NCBI GenBank assembly: GCA_041391225.1
Contig: JAWKOL010000015.1
Location: 62,001-126,000 of the forward strand
Direction: 5' to 3'
From: RI-153 sp041391225
GTDB lineage: Bacteria > Chloroflexota > Anaerolineae > Caldilineales > Caldilineaceae
Length of the DNA stretch: 64,000 bases
The notes beneath the pieces are model-generated. The model searched no databases. It saw nothing but the letters and a program-made list of their open reading frames with translations, and was not told where the DNA came from. The position numbers were made by a program, and so were the translations under genes. Below, one piece after another: positions 1 through 8,864 of the stretch; within the stretch, counting starts at the first letter, position 1; each line of letters opens with the position of its first letter.

Positions 1-2
1 TG

Positions 3-1034
3 GCCGCCCTGTTCTTCGTCGGCTTTCTGGCGCTGCTGGTGGGCGGCGGTATGGCGATCCTGGCGATGCTGCTCACCCGCGTCTTCGGCGGTGACGGGCA
101 GATCGTGTGGATGGTGTGGTTGGGTGGCTGTGGACTGTCTTTGGCGCTGCCGCTGCTGGCGCTCACTTTCGGGCTGCGCAGCCTGCGCCGCATCGCCCTG
201 CCCTTCACCGACATCATCGCTGCCCTCGACGCCGCCGCCGACGGCGATCTGAGTGTGCGTGTCCCCGAGCGCGGGCGCGGTGAAATGGACAGGCTGGCCA
301 ACTCGTTCAACCGCATGTTGGGCGAACTCGAACGCACCGATCAACAGCGCCGCAACCTCACCGCCGACGTGGCCCACGAACTGCGCACACCGCTGCACAT
401 CATCCAGGGCAACCTCGAAGGCATCCTCGACGGCGTCTACACCGCAGACAGCGAACACATTGAAGCCACCCTCGAAGAGACCCGCCTGCTCTCGCGCCTG
501 GTGGACGATCTGCGCGTCCTCTCGCTGGCCGAAGCAGGCGAACTGCCCCTCCACCGCGAAGACGTGGACATCGCCGATCTGCTGGCCGACGTGGCCACCA
601 GCTTCAGCGGTCAGGCCGACGCCCAGGGGATCACGCTGCATTCATCCGCGCCGCAGACGCCGCTGTCGGTCCACGCCGACGCGGATCGGCTCGATCAAGT
701 GCTGAGCAACCTCGTCGCCAACGCCCTGCGCCACACGCCCAGCGGCGGTGAAGTCGTCCTGTCCGCCGTCCAAAACGAAGACACTGTCGAGATCCGCGTG
801 CGCGACAGCGGCGAAGGCATCCCCGTCGAAGATCTGCCCTTCCTCTTCGACCGGTTCTGGCGCGGCGACCGCGCCCGTACCCACGGAACCGGCAGCGGTC
901 TCGGCCTCGCCATCGCCGCCCAACTCATCAAAGCGCACGGCGGCGAAATTACTGTCAGCAGCGAAGTGGGGCGCGGCAGCGAGTTTGTGGTTAGGTTGGG
1001 GATCGGGGGCTGGGGACTTGGGGCTGGGGATTAG
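3..1034 (+). CDS. Sensor histidine kinase, C-terminal part (5' end outside window)
   Basis: Transmembrane sensor kinase of a two-component system, autophosphorylating on histidine to signal to a response regulator. The reading frame is open to the window edge, so the N-terminal sensor is missing. What remains starts with hydrophobic segments, then a HAMP linker, a dimerisation/phosphoacceptor helix (VAHELRTPLHIIQG, phospho-His) and an ATPase domain with N box (NLVANALRHTP), G1 (VRDSGEGIP) and G2 (GTGSGLGLAI). The partner regulator probably lies upstream, out of view. The last residues (GIGGWGLGAGD) are translated from a G-rich intergenic repeat, so the natural stop may have been replaced when the repeat arrived. 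Family is certain; the stimulus is unknown. Confidence 0.93.
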   Translation, partial: AALFFVGFLALLVGGGMAILAMLLTRVFGGDGQIVWMVWLGGCGLSLALPLLALTFGLRSLRRIALPFTDIIAALDAAADGDLSVRVPERGRGEMDRLANSFNRMLGELERTDQQRRNLTADVAHELRTPLHIIQGNLEGILDGVYTADSEHIEATLEETRLLSRLVDDLRVLSLAEAGELPLHREDVDIADLLADVATSFSGQADAQGITLHSSAPQTPLSVHADADRLDQVLSNLVANALRHTPSGGEVVLSAVQNEDTVEIRVRDSGEGIPVEDLPFLFDRFWRGDRARTHGTGSGLGLAIAAQLIKAHGGEITVSSEVGRGSEFVVRLGIGGWGLGAGD

Positions 1035-1042
1035 GGACTGGA
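1000..1042 (+). repeat. G-rich heptad repeat (GGGGATT/GGGGACT family)
   Basis: Short tandem run of GGGGACT-like heptads at the 3' end of the kinase gene. The same family recurs near 33.83, 39.39 and 60.74 kb. The runs of four G could form quadruplexes. Confidence 0.7.
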
Positions 1043-1056
1043 GAAGCTGTTTTCCA

Positions 1057-1126
1057 CAGATGCGGATTGGCAGAATCGCCGAAAATCCGTTCAAATCAGC
1101 CCACTCCGCCTAATCCGCGTTCTATT
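1057..1126. repeat. GCGGATT-family intergenic repeat, copy 1
   Basis: Contains GCGGATTGG at the left and CCTAATCCGCGTTCTATT at the right, an imperfect inverted repeat. Related copies lie at 5.1, 32.3 and 47.5 kb. Confidence 0.6.
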
Positions 1127-1130
1127 CTGA

Positions 1131-1231
1131 GACTCCCCTGCGAAAAGTCCGACTTCTGTGTGATTTGCGGTTGCTCCTCTCCTAAGAGAAGTCGGACTTT
1201 TGCGCTTGAGCGACCTTTTTGCAGTAGAGTC
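1131..1231 (+). mobile_element. 101-bp MITE-like element, copy 1
   Basis: Begins GACTCCCCTGCGAAAAG and ends CTTTTTGCAGTAGAGTC, an imperfect terminal inverted repeat. Inside is a second inverted repeat, AAGTCCGACTTCT against AGAAGTCGGACTT. ATTCTGA flanks both ends directly, which reads as a 7-bp target-site duplication. Copies 2 and 3 are the same length. No coding capacity; any transposase would act in trans. Confidence 0.8.
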
Positions 1232-1273
1232 ATTCTGAGGCATCTAAATCGATTGATCGACAAGGGGAATATC

Positions 1274-2017
1274 GTGAATCCATTCGGGTTTACCAGGAGT
1301 GTGATCAAGCGCAACCATGCGTTGGTGACGCCGGAAAGCCACGTGGCGGCGGCGCTGCCTGGCTGGCAGAAGGCGCAGGGCATCATCGTCATCTCGCCGC
1401 GCCTGGGCGCGGATTTTTCGCAGTACTTTGTCCACATGGAAGCCGGTGCATCGTCCGGCGCGCCCTTGCCGGGGGTGGAGCGCTTTGTTTTTGTGGAGGA
1501 AGGCAGGCTTCACGTCTCGTGTGGCGAATTGGACGCGGCACTCGACGTCGGCGGGTACGCGTATCTGCCCGCGGACGTATCACACCTGCTCCAATCGGAG
1601 CAGCCCACACGCCTGACTGTCTTTGAAAGGCGCTACGTGCCGCTGTTGGGTGTCCCCGCGCCGGGGCCGCTGGTGGGCAACGAAAACGACGTCGTCGCCG
1701 AAGCGTTCATGGGCGACGACGCCGCCATGCTCAAAACGCTGCTGCCCACCGTCCCTGCCTTCGACATGGCCGTCAACCTCTTCACCTTCGCGCCCGGCGC
1801 AGCGCTGCCGTTGGTGGAAGTCCACGTCATGGAGCACGGGCTGCTCCTGCTCCAAGGCCGCGGCATCTACCGCCTCGACGACGCCTGGTACCCCGTCCAA
1901 GCCGGCGACGTCATCTGGATGGCGCCGTACTGTCCGCAGTGGTTCACGGCCGTGGGGAAGGAGCCCGCGCGGTATTTGTATTATAAAGATGTAGGGCGTG
2001 ACGCTCTGTGTGATTGA
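1274..2017 (+). CDS. allE: (S)-ureidoglycine aminohydrolase (bicupin)
   Basis: Manganese-dependent cytosolic enzyme of allantoin/purine breakdown that converts (S)-ureidoglycine to (S)-ureidoglycolate and ammonia. The start is a GTG preceded by AAGGGG about seven bases upstream; an ATG further upstream would translate through the MITE-like element. About 247 residues, the usual length, with two cupin domains. Diagnostic stretches are ALPGW near the N terminus, ISPRLGADFSQYF, and the second cupin with HVMEHGLLLLQGRGIYRL and YPVQAGDVIWMAPYCPQW. The gene stands alone here, with no allantoicase or allantoinase next to it. The call rests on strong family resemblance. Confidence 0.9.
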   Translation: MNPFGFTRSVIKRNHALVTPESHVAAALPGWQKAQGIIVISPRLGADFSQYFVHMEAGASSGAPLPGVERFVFVEEGRLHVSCGELDAALDVGGYAYLPADVSHLLQSEQPTRLTVFERRYVPLLGVPAPGPLVGNENDVVAEAFMGDDAAMLKTLLPTVPAFDMAVNLFTFAPGAALPLVEVHVMEHGLLLLQGRGIYRLDDAWYPVQAGDVIWMAPYCPQWFTAVGKEPARYLYYKDVGRDALCD

Positions 2018-2033
2018 GATTAGGCGCCAACCC

Positions 2034-2939
2034 CTAGTGCCCAATCCTCTGCCGCGCATAGACCCCCGCGCCCAACAGCCCGCTGTCCGCTCCGAGCTGC
2101 GTGGGCAGGATCGGGATGTTGCGGTACGACTTGATCGCCGCCACCGTATAGGACCGGCGCACGTCGTCCAAATATCGCTCGCCCAGCAGACCGATACTGC
2201 CGCCTACCAGCAACACCTCCGGCCCCAGGACGTGCGCCGCCTGCGCCAACCCATGACCGAGCCAGTGCGCGGCATCGTCCACGGCGGGGATCGACTTGCC
2301 TGCCAGGTAATCGTCGGCCAACGCCCGCAAGGACGCGTACCCGCTGGCCGGCAACATCACACGCATCCCCGCGTACGATTCCAAGCAGCCGATCTGCCCA
2401 CACGTGCAAGGACGCCCACCCGGCACGATGCACAGATGCCCGATCTCGCCGCCGCGGCCCATGCTGCCGCTGTACATCTTGCCGTCCACCACGATGCCGC
2501 CGCCCACACCGGTCCCCACGGCCAGCAACACCTGATGCCGGTAGCCCCGTCCTGCGCCCAGTTGCGCCTCGGCCAGGGCAAAGGCGTTGACATCATTCTC
2601 CACGAAGACGGGCAGATCCAGCGCTTCTGCCAGCCGCCGCCCCAGCGCCAGCCCCGTCCACCCCGGCAGGTTGTCGGTGGCAAAGACCACGTCCCCTTGC
2701 CGCGGATCGATCTGCCCGGCGCTCGCCACCCCCACCGCGCGCGGACGTTCCGGCGCGGCCGCTATCACATCCCGCGCCAGCCCAATCAGCCGCCCCAAGA
2801 TCGCCTCCGCGCTGCCTTCCTGTGCCAGCGTCAGCACCTCGGCGCGCTGCTGCAACGTATCATCCGCCGTCAAAATCCCGCCCGCCAGCTTTGTGCCGCC
2901 CACGTCGAGGGCGAGAACGGGAGGAGTTTTTGTGTGCAT
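2034..2939 (-). CDS. ROK-family sugar kinase
   Basis: Cytosolic ATP-dependent kinase of the ROK family (glucokinase, N-acetylmannosamine kinase and relatives). The N terminus has the phosphate-binding motif LALDVGGTKLAGG. The middle has the sugar-binding and ROK zinc region GHLCIVPGGRPCTCGQIGCL, with the Cys-x-Cys-Gly-x2-Gly-Cys pattern intact. No DNA-binding domain precedes it, so it is an enzyme rather than a repressor. The ATG at 2939 follows a GAGG box; an upstream ATG would add 40 residues translated from repeat DNA. NanE lies a few genes upstream, so N-acetylmannosamine is a plausible substrate, but sequence alone cannot separate this from glucose. Confidence 0.9.
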   Translation of the reverse strand: MHTKTPPVLALDVGGTKLAGGILTADDTLQQRAEVLTLAQEGSAEAILGRLIGLARDVIAAAPERPRAVGVASAGQIDPRQGDVVFATDNLPGWTGLALGRRLAEALDLPVFVENDVNAFALAEAQLGAGRGYRHQVLLAVGTGVGGGIVVDGKMYSGSMGRGGEIGHLCIVPGGRPCTCGQIGCLESYAGMRVMLPASGYASLRALADDYLAGKSIPAVDDAAHWLGHGLAQAAHVLGPEVLLVGGSIGLLGERYLDDVRRSYTVAAIKSYRNIPILPTQLGADSGLLGAGVYARQRIGH

Positions 2940-2955
2940 AAACACCTCTGGAGAG

Positions 2956-3094
2956 ATTGACGATTGACGATTGTTTCGTAAAGGATGTGAATGGGTAGCT
3001 GGTTTGTTGGATTTGTAGAGCAAACCAAGTCCCCAATCATGCGAGTAGTATCTCAACACGACAATCGTAAATCGTCAATCGTCAATCGTAAATT
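2956..3094. repeat. ATTGACG-family inverted intergenic repeat
   Basis: Left arm is repeats of GATTGACGATT; right arm is CAATCGTAAATCGTCAATCG. The arms can pair over about 30 bases. They occupy the whole spacer between the sugar isomerase and the ROK kinase. Other copies are at 3.96 and 63.3 kb, and one lies inside a coding region at 32.08 kb. Confidence 0.75.
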
Positions 3095-3929
3095 AATTCA
3101 TTAGTTTTCGCGCCGCTGCCAAACTCCCCGGCACGCCAACCGTCAACGGGTCCAGGCCGCCTTCGTATTCGAGGGAGAGCCAGCCGTTGTAGCCCGCTTT
3201 GCCGAGGATAGAGATGATCTCGGCCAGATCCACCTGTCCTTCGCTGACGACGGTACCGGTGTAGCCGACGCCGTCGAGTCCTTTGTAGACGTGGCTGGTT
3301 TGGCCTTCGGGGGCGACGGCGAAATCTTTGAGGTGGACGAGCGCCACCACGTCGGCCAAGGCACGGGCGGCGTCGGTGGGGTTCTGGCCCACGAGCAGGA
3401 AGTTGCCGGTATCGAGGTTGGCGCGCAGTGACGGCGAGTTGACCGTCTCGATCATGTGGCGCACCTGATCACTGCGCCCGGCCATCAGCCCGTGATTCTC
3501 CAGCGCCAGCACGACGCCATGCGCCGCGGCGTACTCGGCGCTTTGGGCCAGCCCGTCGATGATCCAATCCATGCCGTCGGCCAGCTCGTAGCCTTCCTTG
3601 CGATTGCCGCTGAAGACGCGCATCAACCCCACTTCCAGCGCGTTCGCCGTGTCGATGCCCGTCTTCATGTCGGCCAGCTGTTGTTCCCATACCGCCCGAT
3701 CCGGCTGGAAAAAATCGTTGCCCACCGAGTAGACAGCCAATTCCAGCCCGGCGTCGGCGATCTGTTTCTTCACCTTTGGCAGTTCGCTCTCCTTGTCCTT
3801 CCAGAAATAGTCGAGCAACTCCACGCCTTCCGCATCCTGACCGGCCACAAAATCCACAAAGCCCGCCAGATCCATCTGTCCTGCCCGCACGGGGTGGACG
3901 ACGCTCCACATGCTAACGCTGAGTTTCAC
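3093..3929 (-). CDS. Sugar phosphate isomerase/epimerase (xylose-isomerase-like TIM barrel)
   Basis: AP-endonuclease-2/xylose-isomerase-like TIM-barrel protein of 278 residues, the normal length. Such enzymes isomerise or epimerise sugars and inositols, usually with a divalent metal. Typical pieces are the N-terminal strand KLSVSMWSVV, ALENHGL in the middle (metal-ligand glutamate), NLDTGNFLLVG and a C-terminal GWLSLEYEG (a further likely ligand). The start is GTG with AAGGAG six bases upstream. It sits between a ROK kinase and a Gfo/Idh/MocA dehydrogenase, a classical sugar or inositol catabolic neighbourhood. Substrate unknown. Confidence 0.88.
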   Translation of the reverse strand: MKLSVSMWSVVHPVRAGQMDLAGFVDFVAGQDAEGVELLDYFWKDKESELPKVKKQIADAGLELAVYSVGNDFFQPDRAVWEQQLADMKTGIDTANALEVGLMRVFSGNRKEGYELADGMDWIIDGLAQSAEYAAAHGVVLALENHGLMAGRSDQVRHMIETVNSPSLRANLDTGNFLLVGQNPTDAARALADVVALVHLKDFAVAPEGQTSHVYKGLDGVGYTGTVVSEGQVDLAEIISILGKAGYNGWLSLEYEGGLDPLTVGVPGSLAAARKLMN

Positions 3930-3954
3930 GAGAGACTCCTTATGTGTGATGTAT

Positions 3955-4100
3955 CAATTTACGATTTGCGATTGACGATTTACGATTGTCGTGTTGAGAC
4001 GATCCTCGCAGAATTGGGGGCTGTTTTGCTCGACAAGACCACAAACAAGCCACCCCTTCAGATCCTCTACGAGACAATCGTCAATCGAAAATCGTCAATT
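3955..4100. repeat. ATTGACG-family inverted intergenic repeat
   Basis: Left arm TTACGATTTGCGATTGACG and right arm CAATCGTCAATCGAAAATCG flank about 80 bases of unrelated sequence. It fills the spacer between two minus-strand genes. Confidence 0.72.
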
Positions 4101-5052
4101 CTTCGCGTACGCTGCCTCGATCACCCGCATCACCGCCAGCCCGTCGGCCCCGGTGACCTGGGGTGCTGTGCCGGTTTGGATGCTGTTGAGGAAGCTTTGA
4201 GCTTGCAACGAAAAACGATTTGGTGTGTCGAAGGGGAGTTGGGTCCAATTGTCTTCGCCGGCCAGCTTGTAGCGCAGCCCGTCGGGTTGCGCGTAGTCGA
4301 TGACAGCTTCGCCTTCGCTGCCGTAGATGCGCACTTCGGCCTCGGAGACGGGCGTTACCCAGCTACACGTTAACACGCCGATGACGTCCCGTTCGCTGGT
4401 GACGAGCATGGATGCGCTGTCCTCGACCGCGATGTTGGGCAGGGTGGTCGACGTTGCTGCATCGACTTTTACCACTTCGCCCGCCAGCGCGCGGAAGATG
4501 TCGATGCTGTGGACGAGCGTGTCGATGAGGATGCCGCCGCCCGCCACCGCCGCGTCGGTGAACCAGGACGCGCCCGCCCGTGCAAAACGGAAGCCGAAGC
4601 GGTTGTAGATCTGCACCACTTTGCCCAGCTTGCCCGACGCGATCAGTTCCTGCGCCTGGATCACGCTGCGGTGGAAGCGATGACAGAAGGCGAATTGTAA
4701 CATGCCGCCACCCTTGGCCATTGCATCGACAATGGCCTGTGTCTCGGCCACGGTGCGAGCCGGCGGCTTCTCGCAGAGAACGTCGAGTCCGCGCTCGGCG
4801 GCGGCCTGCACGATGGGCAGGTGCAGGTTGGGCGGCGTACACACGCTCACGGCGTCGGGCCGCACGGCGTCGAACATTTCTGCGTAGTCGGCGAACGCTT
4901 GCCCGCCGAAGATGGCCGCTCGTTCCTCTGCCGCGGGCATGGATGTCGGCGATGCCCACAATTTCACATAGATCGGGCCACTCGGCGTACGCTTTCAAGT
5001 GCGTGCCGCCGATGCCGCCAGCGCCGACTACGGCGATGCGAGTTTTTGTCAT
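4095..5052 (-). CDS. Gfo/Idh/MocA-family oxidoreductase (frameshifted)
   Basis: NAD(P)-dependent sugar or inositol dehydrogenase. The N-terminal Rossmann motif TRIAVVGAGGIGGTHLKAY is in one frame. The rest of the protein is in another frame, from about 4,940 down, so one indel lies near 4,935-4,945. The second frame contains VCTPPNLHLPIVQAAAERG and the signature CEKPPARTVAE (catalytic-type lysine), followed by the C-terminal alpha/beta domain with GGGILIDTLVHSIDIFR. Joined length is about 318 residues, normal for the family. It belongs with the neighbouring isomerase and ROK kinase. The single frameshift resembles an assembly indel, since both halves are well conserved. Confidence 0.85.
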
Positions 5053-5098
5053 GGTTGATCCCTTGGGGGTGGGGATGGATGGAACGCTGTGATGGATA

Positions 5099-5186
5099 GA
5101 ACGCGGATTGAGCGGATCTCAGCGGATTTATCAGAGGGATTTGAATCCGTCTGCTCCGCTCAATCTGCCCAATCCGCGTTTCTATC
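5099..5186. repeat. GCGGATT-family intergenic repeat, copy 2
   Basis: GAACGCGGATTGAGCGGAT at the left faces CAATCTGCCCAATCCGCGTT at the right. It lies at the 3' end of the DUF4127 gene, and one reading frame of that gene runs straight into it. Confidence 0.7.
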
Positions 5187-6841
5187 TCGATGCCAATTTC
5201 AAAAAGACGTTGCCACGGTAAGAAGACGCGCCTGATCGTGAGATCATCGATGGTGAAATGCGTGTCGCCTGCGCGAACGGTGTGACCAATGAAATGGTCC
5301 GTCGCCAGTTCCGCCGCCGCGGGATGAGCCGCTGGTTCACGATTGCTTCCACATCCGCGGCGGCATCGCCCAGGTTGGTCATTTGGGGCGGGATGCCGCG
5401 TTTGGGCAGGTCCTCGATGGCGATGTGCGAGCGGACGATGCCCTGGTACAGAAAATCGTCGACGAAGCGCACAAAAGGAAACGCACGTGCGGCGACGGCG
5501 TCGGGCGTGGCCCCGTTGACCCGCTGCAAATGACGGATCACACTGTGCGCCAGGACAGTCCCCAACGTGTTGCCGCAGTGTTCCAGCGCCGAAACCGGCC
5601 AACTGCGCCAGATCCACGTGACGGCGCAACGCTTCGCCCAGTTCGATGTCGCCGCCGTTGACGTAGGCGGCGTCGACCACGGCGCAGGTGTGTCCTTCGT
5701 CCACGGCCAAGGATAGGCTGCGGGCGAACTCGTCCACGTTGCGCTGCACCGAATGCATCTCGCGCAGCGAATTGCGCAGCCCGTCGGCGCGACGGTAGGC
5801 ATCCCAGGCCGGTCGCAACTCGGCGGGGAAGTGCTTGGCGGCGCTTTCGGCGATCTCGGCGGCCACTTGATCGAAGCCGTTGCCCTGCACCTCGGCGGGC
5901 GAGTTGACGTAGAGTCGCACGTCGGCGGCGGCGGGGTCGTCCTCGATGACGCCGCCCAGCGGGGCCAGGTGCGCCTTGATCAGCTCCTCCATTGGGCGAT
6001 CTTCGTAGGCTGTGATCACCGACCCAGCGCGCACGCTGCTGTAACGCGTCCACACGCGGGGGCGGAAGCCGGCCTGCCCGGCCACGTAGCGGGCGATGAG
6101 CAGCATGTCCGTCTCGTCGGTGCCGGGGTAGACGGATACCCGATCCGCCACGCCCAGCCGTCGCGCCGTCCAGCGCAGTTGGCGCGCCTCGGCGATGTTC
6201 CAGCCGTACGCCATTGTGTCATCTTGTGGGATGATCAGATAATCGAAAATGCCCGCCGCCGTCCACTCGATCATGGCGCGGTTGACGGCGTGATTGCGCG
6301 CCCGTCCCTCAAGATAATCAGCCATCACGTCGGCGGGGATTTCGGATCGCAGCCGCGCCAGTTCTGCCTCGTCCGCAGCGGGGTCACCGGCCAGCATCGA
6401 CAGCCGGTCTTCCAGGTACGAGATGCGGAATATGCGCGCGCCGTAGGTTCCCCAGTAGGCTTTCTCTTCTTCGGCGTCGTTGCCGCGCGTCACCCGCATC
6501 AGGATCGAATAGCCCAACACGGTTAGCTTGGGATGATTGCGTTTGATGGCGCGTACAGTTTCTAGCCGCCGCAGCACCACATCGGCGGGGTCGGTCGAGC
6601 GCCGCGAGTTGACGAGACCGCCATAGCCCAGCGTATCCAACGCCAGGATCAGCGCGTCCGCGCGCGGGGCGTTCTCCGTCAGCCAGGCCGTCAGCCTGTC
6701 CACATCCCCGGCGCGCCAGGGCGTACCCAACCAATCCTTGGGCGGTAAAATCGGTTCATACCCGGCCGCCTGCACCAGCAATGCAGGAAATTCCACGTTG
6801 GGCGGGCGGTCGTCGAGTGGGAGGATGAGGATGGATGGCAT
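5182..6841 (-). CDS. DUF4127 family protein (frameshifted)
   Basis: Matches the DUF4127 family, uncharacterised proteins of about 500 residues often near sugar genes in Firmicutes and Chloroflexota. The N terminus ILPLDDRPPNVEFP is characteristic, followed by LALDTLGYGGLVNSRR, ILMRVTRGND, IIPQDDTMAYGWNIAEA and YPGTDETDMLLIARY. The frame is open to about 5,580, shifts for LAHSVIRHLQRVNGATPDAV, and shifts again near 5,330 for FIGHTVRAGDTHFTIDDL and LPWQRLFEIGIE. The last few codons and the stop are ambiguous because the frame enters a GCGGATT repeat. Upstream ATGs would translate repeat DNA, so I start at MPSILILPLDD. Function unknown; the context suggests glycan or amino-sugar degradation. Confidence 0.82.
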
Positions 6842-6884
6842 GTGTAGAGTGAGTTGAGTGGTGATTGGATGGTTGAATGATTTT

Positions 6885-6987
6885 GTAATGCGTGATGCGT
6901 AATTCGTAATTCTCTGAGTACGTTGTCTGCGCGATAGGTTCGACTCACGTCGACAACCCACTAAACGAATTACGCATCACGCATTAC
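6885..6987. repeat. Inverted repeat (GCGTGATGCGTAATTCG family)
   Basis: Perfect 23-bp arms, GTAATGCGTGATGCGTAATT at 6885 onward and its complement ending at 6987, separated by 57 bases. The right arm covers the last codons of nanE. Confidence 0.8.
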
Positions 6988-7691
6988 GTATCCCTTCCAC
7001 AAACCACCGCGTAATCTCCTGCGGTCGCGTAATCGCGCCGCCGACGATGGCGGCCAGCGCGCCGGCGTCGAGCGCGGCGCGGACCTGTTCGGGCGTGCGG
7101 TAGCGTCCTTCGGCGAGGAGGGGGACGCGCAGCCGCGCCGCCAGTTGACGCACGAGATCAAGGTCGGGATCGGCCTGCTGCGGGCTGTATGGCGTGTAGC
7201 CCGACATGGTGGTGGAGATGAAGTCGGCCCCGGCTGCCTCGGCGGCGATACCTTCTTCCAGGGTGGAGATGTCGGCCAGCACGGGGCGGCCCGTCTCTTC
7301 GTGGATGGCGGCGATGTAGTCGGCCAGCGTCCCCGGCTGCGGGCGCGAACGGGCGGTGGCGTCGATGGCGACGATGTCCGTCCCCGCGGCGACGACGGCG
7401 CGTGCTCCATGCTGGGCGTGATGTAAACGTCGTAGCCGGAATGTTGTCTTTGAACAGGCCGACGATGGGCAGGTCCACGGCGGCGCGGATGGCGCGGATG
7501 TCTTCGGGGCCGTTGGCGCGGATGGCGACGCCTCCGCCTTCCTTCGCGGCCACGGCCATGCGCGCCATGATCCACGCACCGTGCAGCGGCTCATGCGGCA
7601 GCGCCTGACACGAGACGATCAGCCGCCCGCGCACACGCTCAACGAAATCTGCAACCTGTTGCTTGCGGTCCGAAGCAGTGGGGATACCCAT
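6977..7691 (-). CDS. nanE: N-acetylmannosamine-6-phosphate 2-epimerase (frameshifted)
   Basis: TIM-barrel epimerase converting N-acetylmannosamine 6-phosphate to N-acetylglucosamine 6-phosphate in sialic acid and ManNAc use. The start at 7691 has AGGAG ahead of it. The first part reads LIVSCQALPHEPLHGAWIMARMA and GGGVAIRANGPEDIRAIR, the expected N-terminal signature. After one or two indels around 7,390-7,440, GYDVYITPSMEHA is followed by VAAGTDIVAIDATARSRP, LADISTLEEGIAAEAAGADF and EGRYRTPEQVRAALDAGA. The C terminus EGIRNA is coded inside an inverted repeat. About 237 residues in total, normal for NanE. The ROK kinase downstream could supply its substrate. Confidence 0.88.
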
Positions 7692-7793
7692 CGTCGCTCT
7701 CCTGTGGGGAGGGATGAAGTATTGGATGCCATAACGGTACCACAAGTGGGGAGTTGATGAAGAAAAGCGATTGGGCGATTCCAGAATTTTCCT

Positions 7794-7923
7794 GATCCAC
7801 GAAGACACACGAAGTAGCGAGAAGAGAGGGACACGGATTTCAGGATTATTGGGACGGCAGAGCGAAAAAACCTTCTGTTTGCTCTTCTCTGCCTTCGTGT
7901 CTCTTCGTGTGTCTTCGTGGATC
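7794..7923. repeat. CACGAAG-family inverted repeat, copy 1
   Basis: GATCCACGAAGACACACGAAG at the left (first 20 bases intact) faces a complementary CTTCGTGTGTCTTCGTGGATC at the right. Between the arms is ACACGGATTTCAGGATTATT, conserved in the other copies at 33.9, 42.2 and 51.6 kb. Half copies lie beside the CRISPR array. Confidence 0.8.
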
Positions 7924-7943
7924 ATTATTTCTCCGCTTTCTCC

Positions 7944-8864
7944 CTAATCCCCCAATCTCAGAAACGCAACAATGCTCGCCGCGAAATCATCTAACCGCCG
8001 CACACGCTCTGCGATGCGCGCCCGTTCCGCGCCTATCAACAGCGTCAGCGCCGGGTTCTCGGTGTGCTTGCGGTCGGTGCAGTCTTCCACGTTGCCGTGA
8101 TCGCTGCTCACGATGATGAGGGTCTGGTCGAGATCGGCGGCGGCGAGGAGACCCCCCAGAAAGCCGTCGAAGATCTGGAAGATGTCCACGGCGGCGGGGC
8201 GGTTGCGGTGATGGCCAAGGTAGTCGGTGAGCCAGTGCTCGAAGAAGACGAAACGGTAGGGCTGGGCGATGCGCCAGAGCTGCGCGCCGGCGGCTTCGGG
8301 GGTGTAGACAGGGGTGTCGGTGTAACCCAGTTCGCGACGCCAGCCTTCGCCGGTGAAGTTGGCGCTGAGGGCGCGTTCGGCGCGCATGTCGTCCGCGGTG
8401 AGTAGCGCCTGCCCACCCGCCACCGCGGCGTAGGGGACGGCGCTGAGCAGCCGTTTTCCGCGTTCGACGGCGTCGAAGTAGCCAGCAGGGTAGGCGTTGC
8501 AGAAGTAGCTGGGCAGATCCATGCGGTTGAGGCGGGCGAAGAGACTGCCTTCGTCGAGGATGTCGCGCACGCGCTGGTCGGGTCGGGGGCCGTAGTGTTC
8601 ACCCAGCCGTTCCGGTGCGTTGATCCCTGTGAGGATCGCCGTCTGTCCAGTGGCGCTCTGCGGGCGACCGGCGACGCCCATGTGCGCGTCGGTGGGGATG
8701 AACTCGGCCTGCGCCGTGGACAGTCGTCCTGTGGATGCGGTGGGCGGGTGACCGTCGAGCAGTCCGCGCAACACGGGCATGCGCGCCGCCACCAGCGGGT
8801 TCACGGCGGGGTCATCCGAACCGACGCCCACGCCGTCTAAAAAGAGAAAGATCACACGTATCAC
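7944..8864 (-). CDS. Metalloenzyme-superfamily protein (phosphoglycerate-mutase/phosphopentomutase-like)
   Basis: Alkaline-phosphatase-superfamily metalloenzyme of 306 residues. Metal sites are visible at the N-terminal FLFLDGVGVGSDDP and at the C-terminal VSSDHGNVEDCTDRKHTENP. The likely phosphorylated hydroxyl lies in GRPQSATGQTAILTG. It is shorter than cofactor-independent phosphoglycerate mutase (about 510 residues) because the inserted transferase domain is reduced, so its exact reaction is unclear. Its start overlaps the stop of the DUF1638 gene upstream by four bases, which implies translational coupling. It may be a phosphomutase or phosphatase acting on a phosphorylated sugar or acid from the neighbouring pathway. 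Confidence 0.8.
   Translation of the reverse strand: MIRVIFLFLDGVGVGSDDPAVNPLVAARMPVLRGLLDGHPPTASTGRLSTAQAEFIPTDAHMGVAGRPQSATGQTAILTGINAPERLGEHYGPRPDQRVRDILDEGSLFARLNRMDLPSYFCNAYPAGYFDAVERGKRLLSAVPYAAVAGGQALLTADDMRAERALSANFTGEGWRRELGYTDTPVYTPEAAGAQLWRIAQPYRFVFFEHWLTDYLGHHRNRPAAVDIFQIFDGFLGGLLAAADLDQTLIIVSSDHGNVEDCTDRKHTENPALTLLIGAERARIAERVRRLDDFAASIVAFLRLGD

Noticed and set aside
642..1094. Open frames antisense to the histidine kinase
   Set aside because: They are shadows caused by high GC content; the kinase motifs fix the coding frame and strand.
5738..6526. Long plus-strand frame opposite the DUF4127 gene
   Set aside because: Composition is that of a complement-strand shadow and no family motif appears, while the minus strand carries conserved DUF4127 stretches.
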